Assembly (NCBI RefSeq): GCF_030403505.1
Contig: NZ_JAUEMJ010000003.1
Coordinates: forward strand, 558,001 to 622,000
From: Glycomyces tritici
GTDB lineage: Bacteria; Actinomycetota; Actinomycetes; Mycobacteriales; Micromonosporaceae
Length of the DNA stretch: 64,000 bases
Direction of reading: 5' to 3'
Shown here: positions 18,577 through 27,676 of the stretch, in pieces
Layout of the letters: every line of letters begins with the position of its first letter
Position numbering within the stretch: the first letter of the stretch is position 1
Notes under the pieces: generated by a model
The model's database searches: none
What the model was told of the DNA's origin: nothing
What the model saw: only the letters and a program-made list of their open reading frames with translations
Made by a program: the position numbers and the translations under genes

Positions 18577-19728
18577 ATGCGCAGCCCGATGAAGCACGCC
18601 GTCGCCAAGGCGTCGTCGCCCTGGTGGGCGAAGGCCATGGTCGTCACCGGCTCCATGGTCATGGTCGTCTCCGGCGGCGGGGCGATCGCCGCCCAGGTGA
18701 GCGTGAACGTCGTCGAGGACTCGGTGAACCAGGCCGACCTCCTCGGGGACCAGCGGATCGAGAGCGACGAGGGCGCGAAGATCACGGGCCCGCTGAACTT
18801 CCTGGTGCTCGGCACGGACGAGCGCGTGGGCGCCGGGGGCGAGGCCCGCACGGACGCCGACATCATCGTGCACGTCAACGAGGACCTCACGCAGGTCAGC
18901 ATGATCTCGCTGCCGCGCGACCTGTACGTGGAGATCCCCTCGGGCGTCCCGGCGTCGGAGACGAAGCTGACCGAGGCGTTCGCGTACTCCGAGGACTGGG
19001 GCGAGTCGTTCCAGAACACCGCCGAGACGATCACGCACCTGACCGGGATCCAGTTCGACGGCGGCGCGATCGCGAACTTCGAGGGATTCCTCGACATGGT
19101 CGACGAGCTCGGCACGATCGAGCTGTGCCCCTGGCACGAGATCACCTCGATCCACGGCGACAAGAAGACCTACCCGGAGGGCTGCGCCGAGTACAACAAG
19201 GCGGACGCCCTGGACCTGGTGCGCCAGCGGTACGGGTGGGACACGGACGAGGACTACGCCAACGGCGTCTGGGGCGACTTCGGCCGCCAGAAGATGCAGC
19301 AGCAGGCGATCAAGAAGATCCTGGAGCGGGCCAAGGAGAAGGGCTACGCGACCGACCCGACGAAGGCCGTGGAGCTGCTGGGCAGCTTCGGGGACGCCTT
19401 GACCCTGGACGTGGGCGGCTACAACCTCATCGACCTGATCACGCAGATGCGCGACGTGGACCCGAACGAGATCATCTCGATCGGCACGCCCTCCTCGGTG
19501 GGCGACCTGAACGGCACCTCGTACGTGCTGATCCACGAGGGCACCGACGAGGAGACCGCGGCCGCCTCGCTGTGGGAGGCGATCGCGGACGACGCCATCA
19601 ACGAGTGGGCGTGCGGGAACGGGCAGTGGCTCAGCGGCGACTCGGAGCCGGACTGCGCGGCCGTCCCGGCCGACGGGGGGCAGGCCGCCGGCGAGGAGCC
19701 GGCGGGCGACGCACCCACGGCGAACTGA
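18577..19728 (+). CDS. LCP (LytR-CpsA-Psr) family glycopolymer ligase, first of three
   Basis: A 383-residue type II membrane protein: a short cytoplasmic N terminus, one membrane segment (about residues 19-37), then the LCP domain. Family blocks are LNFLVLGTDE, a TDADIIVHVNEDLTQVSMIS strand pair, SLPRDLYVEIP with the conserved Arg-Asp, and LDLVRQRYGWD followed by GDFGRQKMQQQAIKKIL, whose arginines bind the polyprenyl pyrophosphate. LCP proteins move glycopolymers such as teichoic acid or arabinogalactan from lipid carrier to peptidoglycan. GGGAGAGG lies before the ATG. The C-terminal tail is Ala/Gly/Glu-rich. It differs from the next two in lacking the paired cysteines after VEIP. Confidence 0.93.
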   Translation: MRSPMKHAVAKASSPWWAKAMVVTGSMVMVVSGGGAIAAQVSVNVVEDSVNQADLLGDQRIESDEGAKITGPLNFLVLGTDERVGAGGEARTDADIIVHVNEDLTQVSMISLPRDLYVEIPSGVPASETKLTEAFAYSEDWGESFQNTAETITHLTGIQFDGGAIANFEGFLDMVDELGTIELCPWHEITSIHGDKKTYPEGCAEYNKADALDLVRQRYGWDTDEDYANGVWGDFGRQKMQQQAIKKILERAKEKGYATDPTKAVELLGSFGDALTLDVGGYNLIDLITQMRDVDPNEIISIGTPSSVGDLNGTSYVLIHEGTDEETAAASLWEAIADDAINEWACGNGQWLSGDSEPDCAAVPADGGQAAGEEPAGDAPTAN

Positions 19729-19819
19729 GGTGCCTTCGCGAAACCCGATCGGCGCAACCCCTCGCGTTTATCAAAGCGTTATGCATAGTGAATAATGCTG
19801 ACCTGACGCTTGGAGGAGC

Positions 19820-20917
19820 ATGGCTGGCAAGAGCGGCGCCCCCTGGTGGGCACACGTAATGCTGTACGCGGGCGGGGTGACCATGGTCATCGCCGGCGGT
19901 GCGGCGGCGGTCACGCAGATCGGTGTGAGCACCGCCAACAACGCGCTGGAGAACGAGGACATCCTCGGCGACGCGCAGGCCGACATGGACGTCGAGAACA
20001 TCTCCGGCCCCTTGAACATCCTGGTGCTCGGCGTGGACAAGCAGGGCGGCTCCACCCGCTCGGACACCATGATCATGGTGCACGTCAACGAGGACCTGAC
20101 CGACGTGTCGATGGTGTCGCTGCCGCGGGACCTGTACGTCGAGATCCCCGACTGCGGCCCCGACTGGGGCAACGACACCTGCATGCAGAAGCTCAACCAC
20201 GCGGCGTCGATCAGCGACGACTGGGAGACGACCCGAGCGAACGTGGTCGACACGATCTACAACCTCACCGGCGTCGAGTTCCACATGGGCGCCACCGTCG
20301 ACTTCAACGGCTTCATGGACCTGGTGGACCTCGTCGACGAGATCGAGCTGTGCCCGTGGGAGGACATCACCTCGATCCACGGCGAGAAGCGCTTCTTCCC
20401 CGAGGGCTGCAACTACTACAACAAGGAAGAGTCGCTCGACCTCATCCGGCAGCGGTACGGCTGGACCGACTGGGAGAACGGCCTCGGCGGCGACTACGGG
20501 CGCCAGGCGATGCAGCAGCAGGCGATCAAGGCGCTCATCAAGGAACTCAAGGCCGACGGCTACCACAAGGACGTCGGGAAGCTCACCGACCTGTTCGAGG
20601 GCCTGGACGGCAAGCTCACGCTCGACCTCCCCGACGGCCTGACCGCCGTCGACCTGGCGATGAACCTCCGCGACCTCAACCCCGAGGACATCACCTCGAT
20701 CCGGGTGCCGGCGACCTCGCTGAAGACCGAGGTCGGCGATTCGGAGGTGATCGCCGAGGGCGAGCAGCAGATCGCGGCCGACGCCCTCTGGAGCGCCCTC
20801 CAGGACGACACCATGGACCAGTGGATCGCCCAGTACCCCGAATGGGTCAAGCAGACCGGGAACGCCGCGACCGAGACCGCCGCCGAGCCGGCCGGCGAGA
20901 CCGCCACCACCGACTGA
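19820..20917 (+). CDS. LCP family glycopolymer ligase, second of three
   Basis: 365 residues, with one N-terminal membrane segment (about residues 12-32) and an extracellular LCP domain: ILVLGVDKQGGSTRSDTMIM, SLPRDLYVEIPDCGPDWGN, FNGFMDLVDLVDEIELCPW, LDLIRQRYGW and DYGRQAMQQQAIKALI. A cysteine pair follows VEIP (DCGPDWGNDTC), suggesting a disulfide-stabilised loop absent from the first paralogue. TTGGAGGAGC gives a good ribosome-binding site. The 91-bp gap before it is AT-rich (TATGCATAGTGAATAATG), consistent with its own promoter. It probably attaches a glycopolymer to peptidoglycan. Confidence 0.93.
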   Translation: MAGKSGAPWWAHVMLYAGGVTMVIAGGAAAVTQIGVSTANNALENEDILGDAQADMDVENISGPLNILVLGVDKQGGSTRSDTMIMVHVNEDLTDVSMVSLPRDLYVEIPDCGPDWGNDTCMQKLNHAASISDDWETTRANVVDTIYNLTGVEFHMGATVDFNGFMDLVDLVDEIELCPWEDITSIHGEKRFFPEGCNYYNKEESLDLIRQRYGWTDWENGLGGDYGRQAMQQQAIKALIKELKADGYHKDVGKLTDLFEGLDGKLTLDLPDGLTAVDLAMNLRDLNPEDITSIRVPATSLKTEVGDSEVIAEGEQQIAADALWSALQDDTMDQWIAQYPEWVKQTGNAATETAAEPAGETATTD

Positions 20918-21007
20918 CAAGACCACAGGGCCCGGATGCAACCGCGGGCACCCGTTCGAACGTGACTCCTACGGCAATGCGTATCTGACCCCAGGAGTCC
21001 AGACCCC

Positions 21008-22111
21008 ATGAAACACGTGGCCGGCAAGAGCGGAGCGCCTTGGTGGGCGCACCTGATGATGTACGCGGGCGGCCTCACCATGGTCATCGCGGGCGGGACT
21101 GCAGGCGTGGCCCAGTTCGCCTCCAGCGCGGCCGAGAACGCCGTCCCCACCGAGAACATCCTCGGGGACGCGCAGGCCGAGGTCGAGGAGATCAAGGGCC
21201 CGCTGAACATCCTGGTGCTCGGCGTGGACAAGCAGGGCGACTCGACCCGCTCGGACACGATGATCCTGGTCCACATCAACGAGGACCTGACCGAGACCAC
21301 CATGGTGTCGCTCCCCCGCGACCTGTGGGTCGAGATCCCCGACTGCGGGCCCGGGTACAGCAACAACCCGTGCGAGAACAAGATCAACCACTCGGCGTCG
21401 ATCAGCGGCGACTGGGAGGTGACGCGCCCGAACGTGGTGCAGACGATCTACGACCTGACCGGCGTCCAGTTCCACATGGGCGCCACCGTCGACTTCGAGG
21501 GCTTCCTCGGCCTGGTCGACATGGTCGGCGAGATCGAACTCTGCCCCTGGCACGAGATCCAGTCGATCCACGGCGAGAAGCGGGTCTTCCCCGAGGGCTG
21601 CGCGATGTACGACAAGGACGAGTCGCTCGACCTCATCCGCCAGCGGTACGGCTGGGACTGGGACTCGGACTGGGAAGAGGGGCGCGGCGGCGACTACGGG
21701 CGCCAGGCCATGCAGCAGCAGGCCATCAAGGCCCTCCTCAAGGCGTTCAAGCAGGAGGGGTACCTCACGGACCCGGGCAAGCTGACCGAGATCCTGGAGG
21801 GCTTCGGGGACTCGCTCACGATCGACAAGCCCGAGGAGTGGACCATCACCGACCTCGCGGTGAACCTGCGCGACATCGACCCCGAGAGCATCACCAGCGT
21901 CCAGGTGCCGTCCACGGCCGACCAGACCTTCCTCGGCGGTGAAGCGGTCTCGATCGTAATGACCCACGAAGGCGCCGAGCAGGAGGCCGCCGACGCCCTG
22001 TGGGCCGCGCTGCAGGACGACACGCTCGACCAGTGGATGACGCAGTACCCCGAGTGGGTCAAGACCCCTGGGAAGACGCCGACGGCGGACGCGAGCGCAA
22101 CCGTCGACTAA
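21008..22111 (+). CDS. LCP family glycopolymer ligase, third of three
   Basis: 367 residues, closest to the second paralogue: both begin with a near-identical leader (GKSGAPWWAHLMMYAGGLTM here), then a single membrane helix and the LCP domain with ILVLGVDKQGDSTRSDTMIL, SLPRDLWVEIPDCGPGYSN, LDLIRQRYGW and DYGRQAMQQQAIKALL. The cysteine pair after VEIP is kept. The CCAGGAGT box lies 10 bases before the ATG. A strong terminator follows, so the LCP cluster ends here. Recent tandem duplication of genes two and three is the simplest reading. Confidence 0.93.
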   Translation: MKHVAGKSGAPWWAHLMMYAGGLTMVIAGGTAGVAQFASSAAENAVPTENILGDAQAEVEEIKGPLNILVLGVDKQGDSTRSDTMILVHINEDLTETTMVSLPRDLWVEIPDCGPGYSNNPCENKINHSASISGDWEVTRPNVVQTIYDLTGVQFHMGATVDFEGFLGLVDMVGEIELCPWHEIQSIHGEKRVFPEGCAMYDKDESLDLIRQRYGWDWDSDWEEGRGGDYGRQAMQQQAIKALLKAFKQEGYLTDPGKLTEILEGFGDSLTIDKPEEWTITDLAVNLRDIDPESITSVQVPSTADQTFLGGEAVSIVMTHEGAEQEAADALWAALQDDTLDQWMTQYPEWVKTPGKTPTADASATVD

Positions 22112-22122
22112 CAGGCCACAGG

Positions 22123-22154
22123 AACGGGGGCCGCGCTCGCGCGCGGCCCCCGTT
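22123..22154 (+). terminator. rho-independent terminator ending the LCP cluster
   Basis: Perfect 14-bp stem (22123-22136 with 22141-22154), loop TCGC. It lies between the third LCP gene and the convergent siderophore-interacting gene and may serve both. Confidence 0.85.
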
Positions 22155-22165
22155 TCCGTGTTCGC

Positions 22166-23029
22166 TTACCGCGCTGCGGCTTTCGCCTCGTCCTCGTCGT
22201 CGACCTTGCGCCACTCCATCTTGCTGGACTGCCAGCCGTCCTCGTCGTGCCCCAGGCGCCAGTAGCCGGAGACCGACATGCGCTCCTTCGGGACCTCGTG
22301 TTCGAAGCGCAGCAGGCGGCGCAGGTCGCGGACGAATCCGGCCTCGCCGTGGACGAAGGCGTGCACGTCGCCGGCGGGGAAGTCGAAGGCCCGCACGGCC
22401 TCCACGAGGCGCTCGCCGACGCGGGCGCCGCCGCGGTGGACCCAGGTCACGGTGAGGTCGGCGGCCGACTTGAACTGCAGCTCCTCGTCGGGCCCTGCGA
22501 CTTCGAGGAAGACGTGGGCGCGGGCGCCGGGGGCGAGGCGCTCGACGGCGGACGAGATCGCCGGGAGGGCGCTCTCGTCACCGGCGAGGAGGTGCCAGTC
22601 GGCGTCGTGGGCCGGCGCGTACGCGCCGCCGGGTCCGGCGAAGCGCACCGGCTCGCCGGGCTGGACGTTCGCGGCCCAGGGGCCGGCGACGCCCTCGTCG
22701 CCGTGGTAGACGAAGTCGATCGAGAGCTCGCGGGCGGCCTTGTCCCATTTGCGGACCGTGTAGGTGCGGGTGACCGGCCACTGCTCGCGCGGGTACTCCT
22801 CGCGGATGCGGGCCAGGTCGAACGGCTCGGGGTAGGTCACGCCAGGGGCGGGGAACTGGAGCTTCAGGTAACTGTCGGTGCATTCGCCGCTGTCCGTGGA
22901 AGCGCAGTCGAACTCCGCGAGGCCCTCGCCGCCCAGCACCACGCGGATCATGTGCGGGGTGATCCGCTCGGTGCGCAGCACTTCGGCGGTCGTGACCCTG
23001 GGGGTCCGGCGTCCTCGGGCTTCAGCCAT
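22166..23029 (-). CDS. siderophore-interacting protein (FAD-dependent ferric-siderophore reductase)
   Basis: A 287-residue SIP-family flavoprotein that releases iron by reducing imported ferric siderophores in the cytosol. The N-terminal barrel begins with TAEVLRTERITPHMIRVVLGG; the FAD-binding block is PVTRTYTVRKWD, followed by IDFVYHGDEGVAGPWA. The C-terminal NAD(P)H-like domain has WHLLAGDESALPAIS and HAFVHGEAGFVRDLRRLL. It ends with a SGYWRLGHDEDGW segment typical of the family. ATG 23029 has GGAGGAGCGG just upstream. An iron box sits about 80 bp upstream, so iron repression is expected. No siderophore synthesis or uptake genes are in the window. Confidence 0.93.
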   Translation of the reverse strand: MAEARGRRTPRVTTAEVLRTERITPHMIRVVLGGEGLAEFDCASTDSGECTDSYLKLQFPAPGVTYPEPFDLARIREEYPREQWPVTRTYTVRKWDKAARELSIDFVYHGDEGVAGPWAANVQPGEPVRFAGPGGAYAPAHDADWHLLAGDESALPAISSAVERLAPGARAHVFLEVAGPDEELQFKSAADLTVTWVHRGGARVGERLVEAVRAFDFPAGDVHAFVHGEAGFVRDLRRLLRFEHEVPKERMSVSGYWRLGHDEDGWQSSKMEWRKVDDEDEAKAAAR

Positions 23030-23108
23030 GTCCGCTCCTCCGGTACTCGGCTCGCGCCCTCGAACGGTCGGCGCCTGCGGGCCGTCCGGAGACCTCAACG
23101 CGAGCAAC

Positions 23109-23122
23109 TTAGGTTTCCCTAA
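23109..23122 (-). promoter_or_regulatory. IdeR/DtxR-type iron box
   Basis: TTAGGTTTCCCTAA is a dyad with TTAGG/CCTAA ends, matching the core pattern of actinobacterial iron boxes (consensus TTAGGTTAGGCTAACCTAA). It lies about 80 bp upstream of the siderophore-interacting gene start, in the promoter position. DtxR-family repressors bind such sites with ferrous iron. Confidence 0.75.
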
Positions 23123-23168
23123 CTATCACATCCGGAAACCAGCCGCCGCCAGTGAGGGGGGACACGGG

Positions 23169-23203
23169 CCGGGGCCGCCACACCCCCGGCGTGGCGGCCC
23201 CGG
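23169..23203 (-). terminator. rho-independent terminator after the FtsX-like permease
   Basis: 13-bp perfect stem (23169-23181 with 23191-23203), 9-base loop, immediately past the permease stop codon at 23214 on the minus strand. Confidence 0.75.
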
Positions 23204-23213
23204 AGCATCCGGA

Positions 23214-25181
23214 TCAATCCGGTCGAGGGCTCACGTCCTGCATGACCGAGCGCAGCAGCGGCCGCGACAGGGCCCCGGCCGCGATCACCGCGGCGACGCC
23301 CGCGCCCACGGTGGCGCCGAGGATGAGCGCGCCGCTCGCGTCGAAGCCCATCCCGCCGATGACCGGCGAGGTCAGGACCATCCCGGTCAGGATCGACGCG
23401 CCGCCGATGATCCCGAGCGGCAGCAGGGTCTCCTGGCGGCGGGCCCGGTCGAGGACCCGCTGCTCGGTCCCGGCCAGGTGCAGCAGCCGGTAGGTCTGGC
23501 GGCGGTCGAGGACCGAGCCGATCGCACTGATCGCCGCCGAGACGGCCGCCGTCAGGAACACGACCGCGAGCACCACGGTGACGCCGGTGCGGACGGACCC
23601 GACGAGCCGGTTCGACATGATGCTCGAATCGACCTCCCGCTCGGGCGGGTCGCCGGGCAGGGCCGCGGTCATGGTGCTGCGCACCGCCTCCAGCTGCGCG
23701 CCCGACGTGGTCGCCTCGAGCACCGCCCGGCCCTCGCCACCGGTGAGGTACCCGCTGGACTCGACCACCGCGACCTCGGCCGCGTCACCGAGCCTGCCGG
23801 AGAGGTCGGCCGCCAGGGCCTCCGCCTCGGCTTCGGGGACCAGGACGGCCACCGACTCCGTCTCCTGCGCGCTCGTGTCCACCTGCAGCATCGGGAACAT
23901 CGCGACCGAACCGGCCACGAACCCCGCGATCGCGACCCCGGCCACCGCGCGCCACGCGGACTTCGGATCGTCGGCGAGCCGCCGGGCCGCCAGCAGCCGG
24001 GACGGGCCCCGCGCCGTGCGGGCCAGGATCCGGCCGAGCTTCTGCACGATCCACGGCCCCACGAGGTTCACCGCCGCGAGCGTCCCGGCGAACAGGCCGA
24101 TGAGGACCACCACGGCGATCATGTCGCCGCCCACCAGGTTCGTGCCGACCATGAACGCCGCCGCGAGCACCGCGAACACCACCAGGCGGATCGCCTTGAG
24201 CCCCTTGGTCTTCACGCGCCGCGCCACCCCGAGCGGGCTGATCACGACACCGCGCAGGCCGATGAGCGCCGAGACCGCCACCAGGACCGGCACCGCGGCC
24301 GCCACCGCGAGCATCCACGGCGCGCCCGCCCACAGGTCGCTCACGTACCAGCGCCCGCCGTCGATCGGGATGAGCGCCACCAGCGGCGTCACCGCCATCC
24401 ACGCGAGCGTGCCCGCGATCGCACCCGCGGCGGCCGCCAGCGTCGTCTCGATCAACGTCAGGCGCATGACCTGGCCCGGGGTCGCCCCGATGAGCCGCAG
24501 CGTGGCGAGCCGCTCGTCGCGACGGGCCACGGTGAGCCGCGCGGCAGCCGCGCCGAAGACCGCGGCGGGCACAGCCATGAGGATCGCGGCCAGCACCATG
24601 AGGATCATGTAGAAGCCGTACACCGTGTCGGCGCTCCCGACGGCGAACGAGTCGATCTCCCTGGGCGACACGCCGTCCGCGCTGGTCCGCTCGGCGGTCA
24701 TCGCCGGGTCGGCGGCGTCGCGGCCGACCACGGCCACCAGCTCGTTCGGGTGGGCGAGCGCCTCGGGGCCGAGTTCACCGGCGAGGTGCGCGTCGCCGTA
24801 GCGGGCGAGGAAGTCGGCGTCCGGAACGCCTTCGAGCAGGTCGGCCGCCGCCGGCGAGAGCCAGACCTCGCCGGGTGCCGGGAACGCCTCCATGCCCGGC
24901 GGGACCGGCGCGTCGGCGCTCAAGGCGGCGAGGTCCACGCGGCTGACCGAGTCGCCGCCGAAGTGGTCGGCGGCCGTGGCGATCACCGCGTCGCCGCTGC
25001 CGGACGCGGCGGCCGGATCACGCCAGGCGGTGCGGTCGGCGCGCTCGTCGAACGCGAAGTTCCCGGCCACGGCGAACTGGAGCAGCAGCGTCGCGACGGC
25101 GACGGCAAGCGCGGTCAGGCCCGTGCTCAGGAGGGCGCTGCGGCCCCCGAGGCGGGTGAGCCGCCAGGCCAGCTCGGTCAT
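23214..25181 (-). CDS. FtsX-like ABC transporter permease
   Basis: 655 residues with a duplicated FtsX architecture: a first membrane helix near residues 17-36, a large extracytoplasmic loop (about 40-210), helices around 220-400 including one FtsX core (AAARLTVARRDERLATLRLIGA), then a second extracytoplasmic domain and a final helix group from about 525 with RRQTYRLLHLAGTEQRVL. Such permeases transmit ATPase power to substrates in the outer leaflet, for example lipoproteins, lipids or peptide antibiotics. The ATG overlaps the ATPase stop codon as ATGA (25178-25181), so the two are translationally coupled. The substrate is unknown. Confidence 0.88.
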   Translation of the reverse strand: MTELAWRLTRLGGRSALLSTGLTALAVAVATLLLQFAVAGNFAFDERADRTAWRDPAAASGSGDAVIATAADHFGGDSVSRVDLAALSADAPVPPGMEAFPAPGEVWLSPAAADLLEGVPDADFLARYGDAHLAGELGPEALAHPNELVAVVGRDAADPAMTAERTSADGVSPREIDSFAVGSADTVYGFYMILMVLAAILMAVPAAVFGAAAARLTVARRDERLATLRLIGATPGQVMRLTLIETTLAAAAGAIAGTLAWMAVTPLVALIPIDGGRWYVSDLWAGAPWMLAVAAAVPVLVAVSALIGLRGVVISPLGVARRVKTKGLKAIRLVVFAVLAAAFMVGTNLVGGDMIAVVVLIGLFAGTLAAVNLVGPWIVQKLGRILARTARGPSRLLAARRLADDPKSAWRAVAGVAIAGFVAGSVAMFPMLQVDTSAQETESVAVLVPEAEAEALAADLSGRLGDAAEVAVVESSGYLTGGEGRAVLEATTSGAQLEAVRSTMTAALPGDPPEREVDSSIMSNRLVGSVRTGVTVVLAVVFLTAAVSAAISAIGSVLDRRQTYRLLHLAGTEQRVLDRARRQETLLPLGIIGGASILTGMVLTSPVIGGMGFDASGALILGATVGAGVAAVIAAGALSRPLLRSVMQDVSPRPD

Positions 25182-26161
25182 CGCCACACCTCGACGACGG
25201 ATTCGGGACCGAAGTCGGGGCCCGCGGCACGGGCGGGAACGCCGGACGCGAACGCGTCACCGCCCCGGCCGATGATGCGGGCCTGCGTACGGTCAGCATC
25301 CGAGACGCCGCCGACCGGGACCGACCCCGCCGCGAACGCGACCGGGCCCGCCACCGAACCGTCTTGCGCCCCAAGCGAGCCGGCCGCGGCCTCGCCGCCG
25401 CGCACCGGGAGCGCGCTCGCACCCTGCGGGGCCGAACCGGCCCGCAGGCCCGCGCCGGCCGGCTCGTGCACCGCTTCGCCGTCCCCGGTCCGCGGCGTGC
25501 CGCTGAGGCGGCCGTCGCGGATCTCGATGGTCCGGGTGCAGCGCGCCGCGATCCGCGGGTCGTGCGTGACCACGACCAGCGCCGCGTCCAGTTCCCGGAC
25601 CGTGTCGAGCAGGATCCCCATCACCTGGTCGCCGGTGGCGCGGTCGAGCGCACCGGTCGGCTCGTCCGCGAACACCACCGCCGGGCGCACCACGAGCGCC
25701 CTGGCGAGCGCGACCCGCTGGGCCTCGCCGCCCGACAGCTCGCCGGGACGCCGGTCCTCCTTGCCTTCCAGGCCGAGCCGCCGCAGCTCCGCGCGGGCCG
25801 GCTCCAGGGCGGTCTTGCGCGGCGTACCGCCGAGCATGAGCGGCAGCGCCACGTTCTCGTCCGCCGGCAACTCCGGCAGGAGCTGCCCGAACTGGAACAG
25901 GAACGCGAACCGGGTGCGCCGCAGGTGGCTGCGCTGGCGCTCGGAGAGGGTGTCGATGCGCTCGTCGAACAGGCGCACCTCGCCCGAGTCGGGCCGCATG
26001 ATCCCGGCCAGGCAGTGCAGGAGCGTCGACTTGCCGGAGCCGCTGGGCCCGGTCACGGCCACGGACTCGCCGGGGCCGATGGTGAAGTCCACGCCGTCGA
26101 GCGCGGGGGCGGTGCCGAAGCGCTTGGTGAGGGCGCGGGCGGTGAGCATCGGCGGCCTCAT
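25178..26161 (-). CDS. ABC transporter ATP-binding protein, LolD/MacB type
   Basis: 327 residues. The nucleotide-binding domain occupies about residues 5-225: Walker A GPSGSGKST (38-46), signature LSGGEAQRVALARAL, Walker B AVVFADEPTGALD, and the H-loop VTHDPRIAARC. The last about 95 residues are an Ala/Gly/Pro-rich extension without a recognisable domain, unusual for this family. Its stop overlaps the permease start (ATGA) and its own start overlaps the stop of a 37-residue gene (ATGA), so three genes are tightly coupled. An alternative start at the fifth residue (ATG 26149) is possible. Confidence 0.92.
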   Translation of the reverse strand: MRPPMLTARALTKRFGTAPALDGVDFTIGPGESVAVTGPSGSGKSTLLHCLAGIMRPDSGEVRLFDERIDTLSERQRSHLRRTRFAFLFQFGQLLPELPADENVALPLMLGGTPRKTALEPARAELRRLGLEGKEDRRPGELSGGEAQRVALARALVVRPAVVFADEPTGALDRATGDQVMGILLDTVRELDAALVVVTHDPRIAARCTRTIEIRDGRLSGTPRTGDGEAVHEPAGAGLRAGSAPQGASALPVRGGEAAAGSLGAQDGSVAGPVAFAAGSVPVGGVSDADRTQARIIGRGGDAFASGVPARAAGPDFGPESVVEVWR

Positions 26162-26271
26162 CGGCGGGCCTTTTCTTCGTGGGAGACGAAGGGGAGGGCC
26201 GTGCCCGCGATGAGGAACGCGAGGGTGAGCACCAGGCTCACGACCATGCTGATCTCAAGGAATTCGTTCAT
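26158..26271 (-). CDS. 37-residue single-pass membrane peptide, first gene of the ABC operon
   Basis: A short frame from ATG 26271 encodes MNEFLEISMVVSLVLTLAFL followed by IAGTALPFVSHEEKARR. One hydrophobic helix (about residues 7-29) is followed by a charged tail; an N-out, C-in orientation would follow the positive-inside rule. Its TGA overlaps the ATPase start as ATGA, the same coupling seen between ATPase and permease, which is the main argument that it is translated. The ribosome-binding site is weak. It could be an accessory subunit of the transporter or a peptide that modulates the divergent kinase; neither can be decided here. Confidence 0.6.
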   Translation of the reverse strand: MNEFLEISMVVSLVLTLAFLIAGTALPFVSHEEKARR

Positions 26272-26384
26272 GGAGCCAGCTTCGCCCGGACCGGGAGCCC
26301 GCCGCCTCGGCTCGCGGGCCGGTTTCGGGCGGCACGGGTCGGCCGTTCGACCGAGGGTCCTGGAAAGACGGTTACCGTCGGGGC

Positions 26385-27596
26385 ATGACCTCGACGTCCA
26401 CCCGGCCCGCTTGGGGCAGCCGCTTCAACCGGTTCACCATGCGCCTGCTCAAGATCGGCATCATCGGTCTGCTGCTGCTGGTCCTGGCCATGGAGATGGT
26501 CTCGCACGCCCCGGAGAGGAAGCCGCCGATCTTCTCGTGGGTGGCCTGGGTGGAAGTGGCGGTCTCGCTGTTCGTCATCTTCGTGTACTTCTGGTACCAG
26601 CCGGGCCGCAAGCGCTGGATCGCGGCCGCCTCGATCGCGTCGCTCGTGGCCACCGTGCTCGATCTCTTCTACGACCAGGGCATTCGCGGGGTCGGTACGG
26701 CCGAGCTGCTGGCACTGGGCCTGCTCATGCTCTTCGCCGTCCGCCACTGGGACGCCCCGCCCGGGCGGTGGGTCGCCTACGCCACCGGCGCCGCGGCGAT
26801 GCTGATCGGCGTGGCGCGCCTGTACGGCAACGAGCTCCAGGATGCCGCGATCGGCGGCACGCTGCTGACCGGCATGGCGTTGACCACGGTGATCGGTTTC
26901 GGCTCGTACCTGCGCAGCATGGACAAGCTGCGGCGCGAGACGCAGGAGGAGGTGCGGCAGGCCGAGCGGCTCGAATTGGCCCGCGAGATGCACGACTTCG
27001 TCGCGCACCACGTCACGGGCATGGTGGTGCTCGCGCAGGCCGCGCAGGTGACGAACACGGACCCGAAGCAGGCGTTCGCGGACATCGAGGAGGCCGGGCT
27101 CGCGGCCCTGACCTCGATGCGGCGCATGGTGAAGATGCTCCGCAACGACGACGCGGGCGCGGGCACCAACCCGCTCGGGGACCTCGCGCAGATCGAGGAC
27201 CTCGTGGAGCGGTTCAACCGCGAAGGCACCGACACGACCTGCTTCATCTCGCCGGAGCTGGCGGGGAGCACGGTCGCGCCGGAGATCGCGGCGACGGCGC
27301 ACCGGATCGTGCGGGAGGCGCTGACGAACGTGCGCAAGCACGCCCGCGGGGCGACCCGCGTGCGCGTCGTGGTCGCGGCGGCGAGCGGGAACGGCCTCGA
27401 AGTGTCGGTGCGCGACGACGGCCGGGCCGCGCGCGGCAGGCTCGCGGACTCGGGGGGCGGCCTGGGCCTGCTCGGCCTGGGCGAGCGCGTCGAGGCGGTC
27501 GGGGGCCAGCTCAGGGCCCAGCCGAGGCCGGAGGGCGGGTGGGAGACGGCCGCCTGGCTCCCGCGGGCGGCGGCCGAGGCCCAGCCGCAGCACTAG
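26385..27596 (+). CDS. membrane histidine kinase of the NarL/LuxR-partner (HisKA_3) type, orphan
   Basis: 403 residues. Five or six hydrophobic segments occupy about residues 20-180. The dimerisation/phosphotransfer helix has [19 protein letters not shown] with H203 as phosphate acceptor. The ATPase domain shows the N-box [11 protein letters not shown] (N315) and a late glycine box [17 protein letters not shown]. Such kinases normally phosphorylate a LuxR-type regulator encoded next door, but none is present: tRNA-Tyr follows. The gene is divergent from the peptide/ATPase/FtsX operon with about 110 bp between starts, an arrangement common for kinases that sense or control such transporters. 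Confidence 0.9.
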   Translation: MTSTSTRPAWGSRFNRFTMRLLKIGIIGLLLLVLAMEMVSHAPERKPPIFSWVAWVEVAVSLFVIFVYFWYQPGRKRWIAAASIASLVATVLDLFYDQGIRGVGTAELLALGLLMLFAVRHWDAPPGRWVAYATGAAAMLIGVARLYGNELQDAAIGGTLLTGMALTTVIGFGSYLRSMDKLRRETQEEVRQAERLELAREMHDFVAHHVTGMVVLAQAAQVTNTDPKQAFADIEEAGLAALTSMRRMVKMLRNDDAGAGTNPLGDLAQIEDLVERFNREGTDTTCFISPELAGSTVAPEIAATAHRIVREALTNVRKHARGATRVRVVVAAASGNGLEVSVRDDGRAARGRLADSGGGLGLLGLGERVEAVGGQLRAQPRPEGGWETAAWLPRAAAEAQPQH

Positions 27597-27676
27597 CGGT
27601 CCGGTAGGAAGTTCGGTGCGGGATCCGGACGCAGCAGGAAGGCCCGCGACCTGGTGGTCGCGGGCCTCGCCGCTAC

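Noticed and set aside
17430..19859. One continuous 809-residue frame across the zinc-ribbon and first LCP genes
   Set aside because: The second half is out of frame with a clear LCP protein and has shadow composition.
22878..26213. Long plus-strand frame (1111 residues) opposite the transporter genes
   Set aside because: Arg/Gly/Ala/His-rich shadow of the ATPase and permease genes, which have full family motifs.
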